33,298 nucleotides of DNA from Paenibacillus agaridevorans (GTDB taxonomy: Bacteria; Bacillota; Bacilli; Paenibacillales; Paenibacillaceae). Positions 7,734 through 14,711 of this stretch are shown in pieces. A model generated the notes under the pieces. That model was not told where the DNA came from. It did not search any database and worked only from the letters and a program-made list of their open reading frames with translations. Each line of letters starts with the position of its first letter. Position 1 is the stretch's first letter. The DNA is taken from NCBI RefSeq assembly GCF_003112455.1, contig NZ_BDQX01000398.1:45211-78508 (forward strand). The letters run 5' to 3'. A program made the position numbers and the translations under genes.

Positions 7734-8115
7734 CAAATTCGACATTCAAGGTTTCAAAATTCACCTTGCATTTGGATCTCATCATAAAATCAATGCCAAC
7801 AATTCCATCAAATCCATAGGGTTCTTGAATCGAGCCAAGCTGAATCGAGAAATTATCTAAAATGACCTGTTCAATGCGAAGTTCGGAAATCTGTTGTTCA
7901 TAGCATACCTCACTCGTTCCCCCTACCCCGTACATTCGTTTGGCTCGTCCATTGATAAAATCAATGTAGATGCCTATTGCCCCTAATGCATCGGTATCAA
8001 ACACTGTTGCCGCACAGCCCGTGTCAAATAGTACATTGTTCAGAACAATGGATTGGTCGTTTCGAGTCAAAGTCAAGGAAATGATAGGCAAACCGTTCTG
8101 AATTCTTATCTTCAT
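7726..8115 (-). CDS. retropepsin-like (clan AA) aspartic protease
   Basis: A 129-residue protein with a single aspartic-protease signature, VLFDTGCAATVFD, the catalytic Asp31 in DTG. The second conserved part is YGFDGIVGIDFMMRSKCKVNF, typical of retropepsin-like single-domain proteases that act as homodimers. There is no signal peptide or membrane helix, so it is probably cytoplasmic. Its start codon overlaps the stop of the upstream gene (8112-8115), so the two are translationally coupled, and the partner may be its substrate, adaptor or inhibitor (inference). A terminator hairpin covers its stop codon. The substrate is unknown. Confidence 0.82.
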   Translation of the reverse strand: MKIRIQNGLPIISLTLTRNDQSIVLNNVLFDTGCAATVFDTDALGAIGIYIDFINGRAKRMYGVGGTSEVCYEQQISELRIEQVILDNFSIQLGSIQEPYGFDGIVGIDFMMRSKCKVNFETLNVEFEK

Positions 8116-8372
8116 AGCTGCTGCCGAACTCCTGAGAAAAACTCCTCTACAACTTCCACATCGCTTCTGCTCGTATGAAATACATACAACTCACGAGACG
8201 GATGTAGCTTGTGCAATTCTTTATAGCCGCTCCACGCTTCTTGCGGATTATCGTAATCCTGAATGACTGCCATTTCCTCTAATTGACGTATACGATTGCT
8301 GGAGCTTGCCTTAATTGCCTCAATCAGCACAAAACGACCCGGATGCAATTCTGTAATCTCTTCCCATTTCAT
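8112..8372 (-). CDS. small unknown protein coupled to the aspartic protease
   Basis: An 86-residue protein that I do not recognise: MKWEEITELHPGRFVLIEAIK, then a central QEAWSGYKELHKLHPSRELYVFHTSRSDVEVVEEF. It is charged, with no membrane segment or cysteines. I chose ATG 8372 because AGGTGA lies 5 nt upstream; the longer start at 8402 would sit almost on the transcription start implied by the TATAAT box at 8408-8413. It overlaps the protease start by four bases, so the pair is a two-gene operon. I infer that it works with the protease, but its function is open. Confidence 0.75.
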   Translation of the reverse strand: MKWEEITELHPGRFVLIEAIKASSSNRIRQLEEMAVIQDYDNPQEAWSGYKELHKLHPSRELYVFHTSRSDVEVVEEFFSGVRQQL

Positions 8373-8407
8373 CGGCGTCACCTCGCTTTGAATTTTAGTC
8401 ATCTTAA

Positions 8408-8440
8408 TTATAGCATATCTACTCCAAATCTACTCCAAAT
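8408..8440 (-). promoter_or_regulatory. promoter with tandem direct repeat
   Basis: On the minus strand a perfect TATAAT box (8408-8413) lies upstream of the protease operon. The -35 region is poor and instead holds two adjacent identical 11-mers (TCTACTCCAAA on the plus strand, 8419-8429 and 8430-8440). A weak -35 box with a direct repeat close upstream suggests an activator site; this is inference. Confidence 0.45.
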
Positions 8441-8497
8441 GGTAGGAAGGAGGTGCGTTACAAAAAACTAGCTTCGAATGGAGGGAGAGACTATGCC

Positions 8498-8552
8498 ATG
8501 CATGTCCTCGACTTGTGGAGAGAATGGGTTAACGGACGCCAGCGTCGCTAGG
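8498..8552. repeat. partial copy of the gerE-downstream repeat
   Basis: GCATGTCC(T/C)CGACTTGTGG-like sequence followed by TTAACGGACGCCAGCGTCGCTA matches 5381-5440 (GCATGTCCTTGACTTGTGG and CTAACGGACACCAACGACGCTA). It carries the left arm of the CTAACGGAC repeat family and lies just beyond the stop of the AraC regulator gene. Confidence 0.6.
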
Positions 8553-8578
8553 CGTTCCTTCCTCACGTTTCGATCATG

Positions 8579-9361
8579 TCAAGGTTCCCACCGTTTCATC
8601 TCGCGATGAACAAAAGATGGAGGGTAGCTCATAATTCGTTTGAACATTCGATTGAAATAAGCCTGATCGCTGTAACCAAGATATTCGGCCACTTCTCCAA
8701 TCGTCATCCTGGAGTCGAGGATCAAGTCTCGTGCAGCGTAGATACGAACTTGATGCATGTAGGCAATGGGCGTCATCCCCGTCACGACTTTAAACGTTTG
8801 CGTGATATAGTTAGGCGCACGGTTGATGTGATTAGACAAATCCTCAATACGAATGGGCTCTCTGTAATGCTTCCGTATATAATCCTGGACCTCCTGCATA
8901 AGCCGCAGCTTGACGGAAGCAATTTTTTCCTCCGCTAATTCCCGCGAGTAATAACCGAGCAGTTCGATCGCGATGCCGGTGCTGATCAGTTCGCCATGAG
9001 GGAGTCGTCGGAACCAGTGATGCTCCAGCGCTGCGAACCTTGTTTTCATCAAATCGAGATTTCGCGTTCTCACTTTGCGATATGTGCGGGCGCTATCAAA
9101 CGGGAATTGTCCCGGATTATACGGCTTGTAGTGAAAAGAATACTTCTGATGAGGTCCTTCGGGAGCATTGACGCCTGACCGCATCATGCCTTGCGGGATG
9201 AACAACATATCCCCCTTGTTCAATTCGACTGTCTCCCCGTTTAAACCATAAATAGCTCGTCCATGGACAATTAGAATAAGCATGTCTGTCAAAGTTGGCT
9301 TCTCTTCGATGTGCCAATCCGGATTCATATCGTCCAGACAAACGGCTAAAAGCTCAATCAA
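8579..9361 (-). CDS. AraC-family transcriptional regulator
   Basis: A 260-residue regulator with an N-terminal cupin-like sensing domain (LILIVHGRAIYGLNGETVELNKGDMLFIPQG) and a C-terminal pair of helix-turn-helix units (about residues 155-258: IRIEDLSNHINRAPNYITQTFKVVTG and TIGEVAEYLGYSDQAYFNRMFKRIMSYPPSFV). The AraC family usually activates a nearby catabolic operon when it binds a small molecule. It is divergent from the Rieske operon, and a perfect 11-bp inverted repeat lies between them. The TTG start at 9361 follows GGGAGG by 9 nt; ATG 9328 is a shorter alternative. Confidence 0.88.
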   Translation of the reverse strand: MIELLAVCLDDMNPDWHIEEKPTLTDMLILIVHGRAIYGLNGETVELNKGDMLFIPQGMMRSGVNAPEGPHQKYSFHYKPYNPGQFPFDSARTYRKVRTRNLDLMKTRFAALEHHWFRRLPHGELISTGIAIELLGYYSRELAEEKIASVKLRLMQEVQDYIRKHYREPIRIEDLSNHINRAPNYITQTFKVVTGMTPIAYMHQVRIYAARDLILDSRMTIGEVAEYLGYSDQAYFNRMFKRIMSYPPSFVHREMKRWEP

Positions 9362-9400
9362 CTTCAGTCGCCTCCCTAATTGGGTTGATTTAAAAAATAG

Positions 9401-9456
9401 GATTGCTAATTAAATTATACATTAGAATCGTACAAATAATAATTGAATTAGCAATC
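9401..9456. promoter_or_regulatory. operator-like 11-bp perfect inverted repeat
   Basis: GATTGCTAATT (9401-9411) and AATTAGCAATC (9446-9456) are exact reverse complements, 45 bp apart from start to start, roughly four helical turns. They lie in the 155-bp AT-rich space between the divergent AraC regulator and Rieske operon, the expected position for AraC-type binding. No clear -35/-10 pair could be assigned for either gene. Confidence 0.6.
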
Positions 9457-9516
9457 GTAATACGATCACGTTCGATCTAAAATTAAGATGCGATCAACGA
9501 TAAGGAGGAGGATTGG

Positions 9517-9903
9517 ATGGCTGTCTATCCAGTTGCGAGGACAGAAGAGATTCCGGAGGGAACATTCAAAATTGTACAAATCGAGGGACGCTCTATCGGT
9601 GTATATAATGTTAAAGGCGAATATTATGCCATAAACAATTATTGTCCTCACCAAGGGGCAGAGCTATGCAAAGGTCCGGTATGCGGCACGACGCTCGAAT
9701 CGCAAGTGTATGAGTTTATCTATGGACGGGATCGGGAAATTTTGCGATGCCCGTGGCACGGCTGGGAATTTGATATTAAGACCGGCAAATCGCTATTTAG
9801 CGATAAAGTGAGGGCGCGAAGCTACCCCGTTATCGAGGAGGATGGACAGATCGGCATTGTAATCGGCCAACCGAAGCAGAGGGAGGGGACGGAAGGATGC
9901 TAA
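9517..9903 (+). CDS. Rieske-type [2Fe-2S] ferredoxin
   Basis: A 128-residue soluble electron carrier. Both cluster-binding boxes are present: Cys43-Pro-His45 (CPHQGAELC) and Cys78-Pro-Trp-His81 (CPWHGWEF), which ligate a [2Fe-2S] cluster. The loop between the boxes is longer than in many Rieske ferredoxins and includes a CKGPVCG stretch. Such proteins carry electrons from a reductase to a Rieske non-haem oxygenase. The gene opens an operon with an amidohydrolase, which overlaps it, and a ferredoxin reductase; no oxygenase is nearby. ATG 9517 follows AAGGAGGAGG. Confidence 0.92.
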   Translation: MAVYPVARTEEIPEGTFKIVQIEGRSIGVYNVKGEYYAINNYCPHQGAELCKGPVCGTTLESQVYEFIYGRDREILRCPWHGWEFDIKTGKSLFSDKVRARSYPVIEEDGQIGIVIGQPKQREGTEGC

Positions 9904-10970
9904 AAGACAAGCAGGAGACGATGCCGGTAATCGATTGCGACGTACACAACCAGTTTCGGGGCGGTGGAGATTTGCTCCCTTATCTGGATGAGCCTTGGCG
10001 CAGCCAGGCTGCCCGCTTCGGCGTGCCAAGCGCCGGTGCGCCTTATGCATCTCCGGTCGGGAACAAAAGGAAGGACGCCGATCCGCCGAGCGGATTGCCG
10101 GTCGGCTCGGATCCCGCTTTTATGCTGGAGCATTATGTCAATCCATTCAACGTTGAATATGCGCTGCTCTGTTCGGATTCGATTATCGGCATCTCCGGAT
10201 TCGCTGATCCCGATTACGCCGCCGCTATCTGCCGCGCTTATAACGACTATGTAATTGCCGAATGGTTTCCGGTTAGTTCAAAGTTTAAGGGATACATGTG
10301 TGTTGCTATGCAGGACCCTGCTCAGGCCGTTCGCGAGATTGAGCGAATCGCGCCCCATCCGGACATCGTTGCCGTCTGTGTTATTGGCGGTTCCCGCATG
10401 CCTTACGGCGATCGATATTTCCATCCGATCTACGAAGCCTGTCAGCGCCATCAACTGCCGCTCCTCATACACCCCGGCGCCGAAGGCGGCGGTATCTTTA
10501 ATCCGCCGACGGCCGTCGGCTACGTCTCGAACTACTTGCAATGGCATACCTGTTTGCCGCAAACGTACATGGCTCATCTGGTCAGCCTCGTTTGCGAAGG
10601 CGTGTTCGAGAAATATCCGGAATTCAAGGTCGTATTGTGCGAAGGCGGCGTCACCTGGCTGCCTCCGCTATTGTGGAGGCTGGATAAAAATTTCAAGGCG
10701 CTGCGCTCGTCCGCGCCATGGTTGAAGCGGATGCCAAGCGAATATGTAAGGGATCATTGCTTTATGACGACCCAGCCGATCGAGGAGCCGAACAATCTGA
10801 AGCATCTGGATATGATGTTCGAGATGTTCGACGCAGAGAACATGCTGTTGTTCTCCAGTGATTACCCTCATTGGGATTTCGACGATCCAACACAGATACT
10901 GCGCCGTTTGCCGGAGGAGAAGAAACGCAAAATATTCAGCGAGAACGCAAGGAAACTTTTTCGATTATAG
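9897..10970 (+). CDS. amidohydrolase-family (ACMSD-like) metal enzyme
   Basis: A 357-residue TIM-barrel enzyme of the Amidohydrolase_2/ACMSD group. Metal-ligand candidates visible are Asp15 and His17 (DCDVHN), His192 (LLIHPGAEGGG) and Asp322 in SSDYPHWDF. Members decarboxylate or hydrolyse aromatic and related carboxylic acids, for example ACMS, gamma-resorcylate and 5-carboxyvanillate; the substrate here is not readable. ATG 9897 overlaps the end of the Rieske gene by 7 nt and follows a GGAGGGG site, so the two are co-translated. With the adjacent redox genes it suggests an aromatic-compound catabolic step. Confidence 0.88.
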   Translation: MLKDKQETMPVIDCDVHNQFRGGGDLLPYLDEPWRSQAARFGVPSAGAPYASPVGNKRKDADPPSGLPVGSDPAFMLEHYVNPFNVEYALLCSDSIIGISGFADPDYAAAICRAYNDYVIAEWFPVSSKFKGYMCVAMQDPAQAVREIERIAPHPDIVAVCVIGGSRMPYGDRYFHPIYEACQRHQLPLLIHPGAEGGGIFNPPTAVGYVSNYLQWHTCLPQTYMAHLVSLVCEGVFEKYPEFKVVLCEGGVTWLPPLLWRLDKNFKALRSSAPWLKRMPSEYVRDHCFMTTQPIEEPNNLKHLDMMFEMFDAENMLLFSSDYPHWDFDDPTQILRRLPEEKKRKIFSENARKLFRL

Positions 10971-11034
10971 AGCAGAAGGACGTTGAAAGCCTTCTGCCTT
11001 GCCAAACGCCATTATGATGGAGGTACATCCTAAC

Positions 11035-12036
11035 GTGACTACGATGCAGCAAGAATATGATATTACTGACATATTGATTATTGGGGGAGGGCCGGCAGGC
11101 ATGTTTGCCGCATTTTACGGAGGAATGCGGCAAGCTTCCGTTAAGCTTATCGAAAGTATGCCGCAGCTCGGCGGGCAGCTTGCTTCGCTTTATCCCGAAA
11201 AATATATTTATGACGTTGCAGGTTTTCCGAAGATTACGGCCCAGGAGTTGGTAAACAATCTCTCCAGGCAGATGGATTTGTTTCATACGGAAATACGTCT
11301 TAAAGAGAAGGTCCAGTTGGTACAAAAGCTTGACGAAAGGCACTTCGTTGTCAGAACCGACAAGGGCGAGCATCATGCAAAAACGGTTATTATTACCGCC
11401 GGCGTAGGCGCCTTCGAGCCTCGAAGGCTGGATGTAGAGCGCGCCGATACGTTCGAGGATAGCAATTTGCACTATTTTATTGACGACCTTAGCCGTTTCC
11501 AGGGGAAAAAGGTGCTTATCTCCGGCGGGGGAGATTCCGCAGTAGACTGGGCGCTCATGCTTGAACCGATTGCCGAGCAAGTTCATCTGGTACATCGACG
11601 CGACAATTTTCGCGCACATGAGCACAGTGTTGCAAAGCTGCATGCATCCAGTGTAAACATTATTACACCAACCGAAATAACCGGCCTCCACGGCGATGAC
11701 CGAATCGACAGGGTGACCTTGACCCACGTCAAAACGAATGCCACGCAAGAGATCGAGGTCGATGAGCTTATTGTAAATTTCGGCTTCGTATCGTCGCTTG
11801 GACCCATATCCGAATGGGGCTTGCATATTGAAAACAATTCCATCGCGGTCAATTCCCGCATGGAAACCAGTGTGTCGGGCATATTTGCTGCCGGAGACAT
11901 TACGACATATCCGGGCAAAGTGAAGCTGATAGCCGTTGGATTTGGCGAAGCGCCTACGGCTGTTAACAATGCCAAGGTCTATATGGATCCCAATGCGCGG
12001 TTGGCTCCGGGACACAGCAGCAACATGAAGCTCTGA
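11035..12036 (+). CDS. ferredoxin-NADP+ reductase, TrxR-like (YumC type)
   Basis: A 333-residue FAD/NAD(P) oxidoreductase. FAD-binding motif IIGGGPAGMFAAFYGGMRQASV at the N-terminus, LGGQLASLYPEKYIYDVAGFPK, the second dinucleotide site ISGGGDSAVDWA, and the C-terminal FAAGDITTYPGKVKLIAVGFGEAPTAV all match Bacillus YumC. It lacks the CxxC of thioredoxin reductases, as expected for this ferredoxin-reductase class. It would reduce the Rieske ferredoxin encoded two genes upstream. GTG 11035 (MTTMQQEYD) was chosen because GGAGG lies 11 nt before it; ATG 11044 is a shorter alternative. It is probably the last gene of the operon, although no clear terminator is seen. Confidence 0.92.
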   Translation: MTTMQQEYDITDILIIGGGPAGMFAAFYGGMRQASVKLIESMPQLGGQLASLYPEKYIYDVAGFPKITAQELVNNLSRQMDLFHTEIRLKEKVQLVQKLDERHFVVRTDKGEHHAKTVIITAGVGAFEPRRLDVERADTFEDSNLHYFIDDLSRFQGKKVLISGGGDSAVDWALMLEPIAEQVHLVHRRDNFRAHEHSVAKLHASSVNIITPTEITGLHGDDRIDRVTLTHVKTNATQEIEVDELIVNFGFVSSLGPISEWGLHIENNSIAVNSRMETSVSGIFAAGDITTYPGKVKLIAVGFGEAPTAVNNAKVYMDPNARLAPGHSSNMKL

Positions 12037-12095
12037 GCAGAAGTTCTGTTGAGCTTGCCCTGCCGAAATGTGAAGCTAAACCTGTTCCTCTTATG

Positions 12096-12300
12096 GTGAA
12101 CCTCCCCCACTTACTGCTAACAGGTTGAAGTGGGGGCTTCTTACCATCAACAACTTCGATACAACGTTGTAGAAGCGGGTTTGCCACTCCTGCTCCATAC
12201 CTTCTAGCTATGTGTATGGGTGTCATCGAAAGCGGTCTAAGTAAGCAACATGTGCCCTTGGCACATGGGGCGGAACAACCCATCTACTACTTCTTGCTTA
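12096..12300 (-). ncRNA. probable TnpB guide RNA (omega/reRNA) scaffold
   Basis: The stretch between the tnpB stop and the right end is rich in hairpins: CATGTGCC/GGCACATG (12249-12256, 12260-12267), CCATAC/GTATGG (about 12196-12221), the palindrome TACAACGTTGTA (about 12161-12172), and the right-end stem (12104-12136). In this family the RNA overlaps the tnpB 3' end and finishes at the right end, its guide being the flanking host bases. Here the guide would begin at 12095 reading leftward (minus strand CATAAGAGGAACAGG...). The 5' end of the RNA is not determined. Confidence 0.55.
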
Positions 12301-13476
12301 CGCAATCCGTAGATACTTGACTTGTGAATCCACATCGGAATGGACCATCTTATCATATAGAGCTTTACTGAGAATATTCCTCGCTCCATGAATATCCCGA
12401 TGCTCCTTGTACCCGCAGGCACATCGGTAATTTCTCGAAGAAACTTTATTTCTCTTCGTGCAGACTGGACAAGTCTGACTCGTATAGGATTCGTCTATGC
12501 TGTGGAGCTGGATGCCTTGCTGCTCCAGCTTGTAGGTCAAGTACTGTTTCACTTTACCGAAAGACCAATTCGACAATCGCTGTGCTTGTTTACGGTTGAC
12601 ACGGTTTTTCTTACGCGTATTTCGCTGGACGCCTTCTACATTTCCCATATGGACATCGGAGACCGACTGCTGGACACACCAATCTACAAATAGCTTCGTG
12701 GTCTTGTGCAAGGCATCTCTCAGTTGTTTTTCGGACTTACTGAGGATATATCGTTTGGCTTTCTGGTACTTTCTCCACTGCCGTGAGCCCTTTTTGCATT
12801 TAGACTGCAGCCGCTGAATGTCCGCCAACTTTTTGTTGCGTAAACGATGAATAGAGCGCACCTTTCGTCCTGTGATCATTAAGCTTTCCCCATCCTCGCA
12901 GAAAGCGGATAGTGTGTGAATTTCACCCGGATCAACCCCGGCCGTCTGTTTCTTCTCGTAATGTTTGCTTTCGAACCCGTCTTCATAGGAAACAGCCAGG
13001 TATAACTCGTTGTCATAACAAAGCTCAATTTCTTTGATCTGACCATCAGGAAGCCCGGTCGTATGGATCACGATAGGTTCCTCCCTCTTTCCTTGGTGAT
13101 TTCCCATCGAAAAGGAGATGGTCCCGTTTGGGGCTACCTTGAATCCATCCTTCGCCCATTTTGTGTTGTAATGCTTCTTGTTCTTATACGGATACCGTGC
13201 CGTTTTCACTCCCTGCTGTACCGCTTGATAAGCGGAATCCCGGGCAAACAGGTATTTATGGCAAACCGACTGGATCGACTGACTATGCAAGTGAAATCTA
13301 CCCTTGGTTTGCTGCTGGAGTTCTGATCGTGTGATCCATTTCCCATGTGTCGTGTAATGGTCCTTGGATAATTTCAGGCATTCGTTCCACACTCGCGCCG
13401 ATTCCCGGTTGCAGGCAAATAATCGGTCCATATTCCTATTGGATGCCCCAAAATGTACGATTTGAGCTCGTATCAT
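12298..13476 (-). CDS. tnpB: TnpB RNA-guided endonuclease
   Basis: A 392-residue, full-length TnpB. The RuvC triad is intact: Asp182 (GVDPGEIHTL), Glu281 (GNVEGVQ) and Asp361 (EHRDIHGARNIL). The zinc ribbon is complete with Cys336, Cys339, Cys352 and Cys354 (CPVC...CACG). TnpB is guided by an RNA made from the element's right end and cuts DNA beside a short target-adjacent motif, favouring retention of the element. ATG 13476 follows GGAGG by 7 nt; a promoter is proposed at 13518-13545. Nothing suggests inactivation. Confidence 0.93.
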   Translation of the reverse strand: MIRAQIVHFGASNRNMDRLFACNRESARVWNECLKLSKDHYTTHGKWITRSELQQQTKGRFHLHSQSIQSVCHKYLFARDSAYQAVQQGVKTARYPYKNKKHYNTKWAKDGFKVAPNGTISFSMGNHQGKREEPIVIHTTGLPDGQIKEIELCYDNELYLAVSYEDGFESKHYEKKQTAGVDPGEIHTLSAFCEDGESLMITGRKVRSIHRLRNKKLADIQRLQSKCKKGSRQWRKYQKAKRYILSKSEKQLRDALHKTTKLFVDWCVQQSVSDVHMGNVEGVQRNTRKKNRVNRKQAQRLSNWSFGKVKQYLTYKLEQQGIQLHSIDESYTSQTCPVCTKRNKVSSRNYRCACGYKEHRDIHGARNILSKALYDKMVHSDVDSQVKYLRIA

Positions 13477-13517
13477 TGCACTACCTCCATCGAACATATA
13501 CGTATACTCATAACTCA

Positions 13518-13545
13518 ATTTTACCACACATACGTTCGTATACAA
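13518..13545 (-). promoter_or_regulatory. tnpB promoter candidate
   Basis: On the minus strand TTGTAT (13540-13545) and TAAAAT (13518-13523) are spaced by 16 nt, about 40 nt upstream of the tnpB start. Confidence 0.4.
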
Positions 13546-13703
13546 AGGAGTTTGTGCGAACAAAATTTGTATAAGACAGGCCATTCATCTCGCCGCCTAC
13601 GCGCTCACTACCCGCGAGTAAGGTAGCTTAGAGGCGGGAGACTTCTGACCCAAAAATGTTAAAATAAGCTCGATTCGCATAAAACGACGGAAGGGGCGGG
13701 ATT

Positions 13704-14627
13704 ATGCAAATGAAACTGGAGCGACTCATCTCCATCATCTATAAGCTGCTTAATCACGATGTGATATCGGCTGCCGCGCTTGCGGATGAGTACGGGGTGT
13801 CCCAGCGCACGATCTATCGGGATATCGACGCCATCTGCGCAGCCGGTTTCCCTGTCGTATCGTATCAAGGCCAAAACGGCGGTTACGGAATCATGGACGG
13901 TTATAAAATGGACAGGAGCCTGCTAGGCTCTTACGATGTTTCTTCCTTGATTACGGTGTTGGCCAGCCTCTCCTCCGTATTTGAGGATGAGCGCGCGCAA
14001 GGGACGATCGAGCGACTGAAAACCATCGACAGGGGGCGCGAGACGGTTAGTCTTAAGGTTGATCTGGAGACGAAACGCACGGAGCCCGAGCTGCTCCCCC
14101 TGCTTCGCAAGGCCATCTCCGAACGCAAGGTCGTCGCTTTTGACTACATTAATTGGAATAACGAGCGGACGAACAGAGAGTTGGAGCCGCTAAGACTCCA
14201 CTTCAAATACGGCAATTGGTATATCCAGGGGTATTGCCGAAGCAGACAGGGGGAGCGGGAGTTTCGTCTATCCCGCATGTTGAATCCGGTCGTCACGGAG
14301 ACTGTCTATACGTTGCGTGACGCATTGCGGAACGAAGAATCGCAGGCGCAACGTCTATCCAAGGATGGGGTGGCTGATGTCGTCCTGAAAGTCGGCCCCG
14401 AAACTTTGGCGGAAGCCATGGATCACTTTAACTTTGCCGACAGGGAATTTCTCGATGACGGAAGCATGATGTTGAGAATTCCCGTTTATCGCCCTTTGGA
14501 AGCGCGATGGCTGTGGTCGATTCTGCTTGGCTTCGGCGGCGGAGCCGAAGTGCTGGAGCCGCGAGAGCTTCGAGCCATCCTGAAGGACCAGCTTCGCAAG
14601 GCCATAAAACTTTATGAAGAAGTATGA
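13704..14627 (+). CDS. HTH-WYL (YafY-type) transcriptional regulator
   Basis: A 307-residue regulator with an N-terminal helix-turn-helix (residues 4-45; ALADEYGVSQRTIYRDIDAI), the wing QNGGYGI, and a WYL domain whose motif appears as GNWYIQGYC (Trp172-Tyr173-Ile174). The C-terminal WYL extension is complete (RWLWSILLGFGGGAEVLEP). Ligands of this family are mostly unknown. ATG 13704 follows GGAAGGGG; ATG 13710 is nearly as good. The left end of the TnpB element lies only about 45 nt upstream, so insertion may have altered its promoter. A strong terminator overlaps its stop codon. It may regulate the DinB and YdeI genes downstream. Confidence 0.88.
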   Translation: MQMKLERLISIIYKLLNHDVISAAALADEYGVSQRTIYRDIDAICAAGFPVVSYQGQNGGYGIMDGYKMDRSLLGSYDVSSLITVLASLSSVFEDERAQGTIERLKTIDRGRETVSLKVDLETKRTEPELLPLLRKAISERKVVAFDYINWNNERTNRELEPLRLHFKYGNWYIQGYCRSRQGEREFRLSRMLNPVVTETVYTLRDALRNEESQAQRLSKDGVADVVLKVGPETLAEAMDHFNFADREFLDDGSMMLRIPVYRPLEARWLWSILLGFGGGAEVLEPRELRAILKDQLRKAIKLYEEV

Positions 14628-14653
14628 CAGACTGCTGTCATACTTCTTTTTTT
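14619..14653 (+). terminator. strong intrinsic terminator after the WYL gene
   Basis: GAAGTATGACAG (14619-14630) pairs perfectly with CTGTCATACTTC (14635-14646) over 12 bp around a 4-nt loop, followed by seven T. The stem includes the stop codon of the WYL regulator. Confidence 0.9.
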
Positions 14654-14711
14654 ATAATGACGACAGGATCAACGGCAAAGCCAACACAAATACAAGGGAG
14701 ACTGAAAAACA

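Larger units (their letters stand above)
12096..13658 (-). mobile_element. IS605-family element with tnpB only (IS1341-like)
   Basis: The element runs on the minus strand. The right end is a hairpin of CCCCCACTT (12104-12112) with AAGTGGGGG (12128-12136), flanked outward by AGGTTCAC (minus strand, 12096-12103). The left end has an imperfect, nested hairpin, CTCGCCGCCT (13589-13598) with AGGCGGGAG (13632-13640). GGGGGCTTCTTACC beside the right hairpin is echoed by GGGAGACTTCTGACC beside the left one in the same orientation, as expected for IS200/IS605 subterminal structures. A minus-strand TTTAA (13659-13663) is a candidate target-adjacent motif, so I set the left edge at 13658; it is uncertain by some tens of bases. 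No tnpA is present, so mobility needs help in trans. Confidence 0.7.

Noticed and set aside
10936..12015. Minus-strand open frame of 359 codons
   Set aside because: It is antisense to the reductase gene, which has clear FAD and NAD(P) motifs; the reverse frame shows no family pattern.
12037..13703. Search for a TnpA transposase beside tnpB
   Set aside because: Neither strand holds a Y1 transposase (HUH) frame; the element has tnpB alone.
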